Below, one piece after another: positions 63,820-64,000 of a DNA stretch of 64,000 nucleotides. The DNA comes from Phycisphaerales bacterium. GTDB lineage: Bacteria > Planctomycetota > Phycisphaerae > Phycisphaerales > UBA1924. Made by a program: the position numbers and the translations under genes. Each line of letters opens with the position of its first letter. Position 1 is the first letter of the stretch. The notes beneath the pieces were generated by a model. It saw nothing but the letters and a program-made list of their open reading frames with translations. It ran no database searches and was not told the origin of the DNA. The stretch lies in the NCBI GenBank assembly GCA_947459215.1, contig CANHCQ010000001.1, positions 186,001 to 250,000 of the forward strand. Direction: 5' to 3'.

Positions 63820-64000
63820 ATGGCACATAAAAAGGGACAGGGCTCGACCAAGAACGGGCGCGACTCCAATCCGCAGTTCCGCGGCGTCAAGCTCTACGGC
63901 GGCGAAGCGGCCAAGCCCGGCGCGATCATCGTCCGCCAGGTCGGCACGCCGTTCAAGGCCGGCTTCAACGTCCGCATGGGCAAGGACAACACCCTGTTCT
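63820..64000 (+). CDS. rpmA: Ribosomal protein L27 (partial, cut by window end)
   Basis: From the ATG at 63820, with AGGA nine bases upstream, the frame reads [20 protein letters not shown] and on through [14 protein letters not shown] and [13 protein letters not shown], the clear N-terminal two-thirds of L27. L27 lies near the peptidyl-transferase centre of the 50S subunit. In many bacteria rplU precedes rpmA; here it does not, and rpmA has its own promoter. Confidence 0.96.
   Translation, partial: MAHKKGQGSTKNGRDSNPQFRGVKLYGGEAAKPGAIIVRQVGTPFKAGFNVRMGKDNTLF

Overview
The window reads as chromosomal DNA from a high-GC planctomycete, most likely class Phycisphaerae. This is an inference from gene content and style: a PEP-CTERM-like sorted SUMF1 protein, a type II prepilin with a pseudopilin body, a PilZ protein, many GTG starts, and very frequent short palindromic repeats between and inside genes. 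Nearly all of it is ordinary housekeeping coding sequence. No rRNA, tRNA, CRISPR array, transposase or phage gene was found.

Layout. 1-4.3 kb: a 75-aa WXG-like helical protein followed by a membrane-anchored protein with one canonical and two degenerate FtsK/SpoIIIE-type ATPase domains, resembling the EssC/EccC motor of type VII secretion. 4.5-6.7 kb: zinc-type ABC transporter genes (znuC, znuB) converging on a small helix-turn-helix-like gene. 7-18 kb: mfd, a giant AsmA-like protein, radA, an MntA/HepT toxin-antitoxin pair flanked by a duplicated thioesterase 3' end, and the intact thioesterase. 18-20.5 kb: a lower-GC island with a pseudopilin and two exported proteins of unknown function around a G13/C13 tract. 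20.5-34.9 kb: folE2, a MacB-like permease, uvrA and uvrB with a small membrane protein between them, a PilZ-J-domain fusion, an ABC permease/ATPase pair and gcvH. 35-45 kb: a TIM-barrel protein, cmk, a FecCD-type permease, an orphan atpC, a small phosphatase, ileS, a 2Fe-2S ferredoxin, and a GT2 glycosyltransferase coupled to a lipid-A-type membrane protein. 45-54 kb: a DUF433 antitoxin with a nonsense-mutated DUF5615 toxin, two unknown proteins, motB/motA, ruvA, an exported quinone-oxidoreductase-like protein and a His-rich DEAD-box helicase. 54-64 kb: a HEAT-repeat/membrane protein pair, dnaA with a possible origin region, a GNAT enzyme, a secreted protein, a lone antitoxin, the SUMF1 protein and the start of rpmA.

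Functional themes. DNA repair and replication genes are well represented (mfd, radA, uvrA, uvrB, ruvA, dnaA) but scattered rather than in one operon. Zinc recurs: a Zn-type importer with a His-rich tail, the zinc-independent GTP cyclohydrolase FolE2, and an IleS whose C-terminal Cys cluster is mostly gone. Three toxin-antitoxin loci appear in different states: intact (mntA/hepT), broken (DUF433/DUF5615) and antitoxin only (62.3 kb).

The most striking structural feature is a set of palindromic repeat families. At least five copies lie in frame inside conserved genes (uvrA twice, uvrB, an ABC permease, ileS), recalling the Rickettsia palindromic elements. The best candidate for an undescribed system is the type VII-like motor with its small partner at the left edge, whose locus probably continues upstream of the window.
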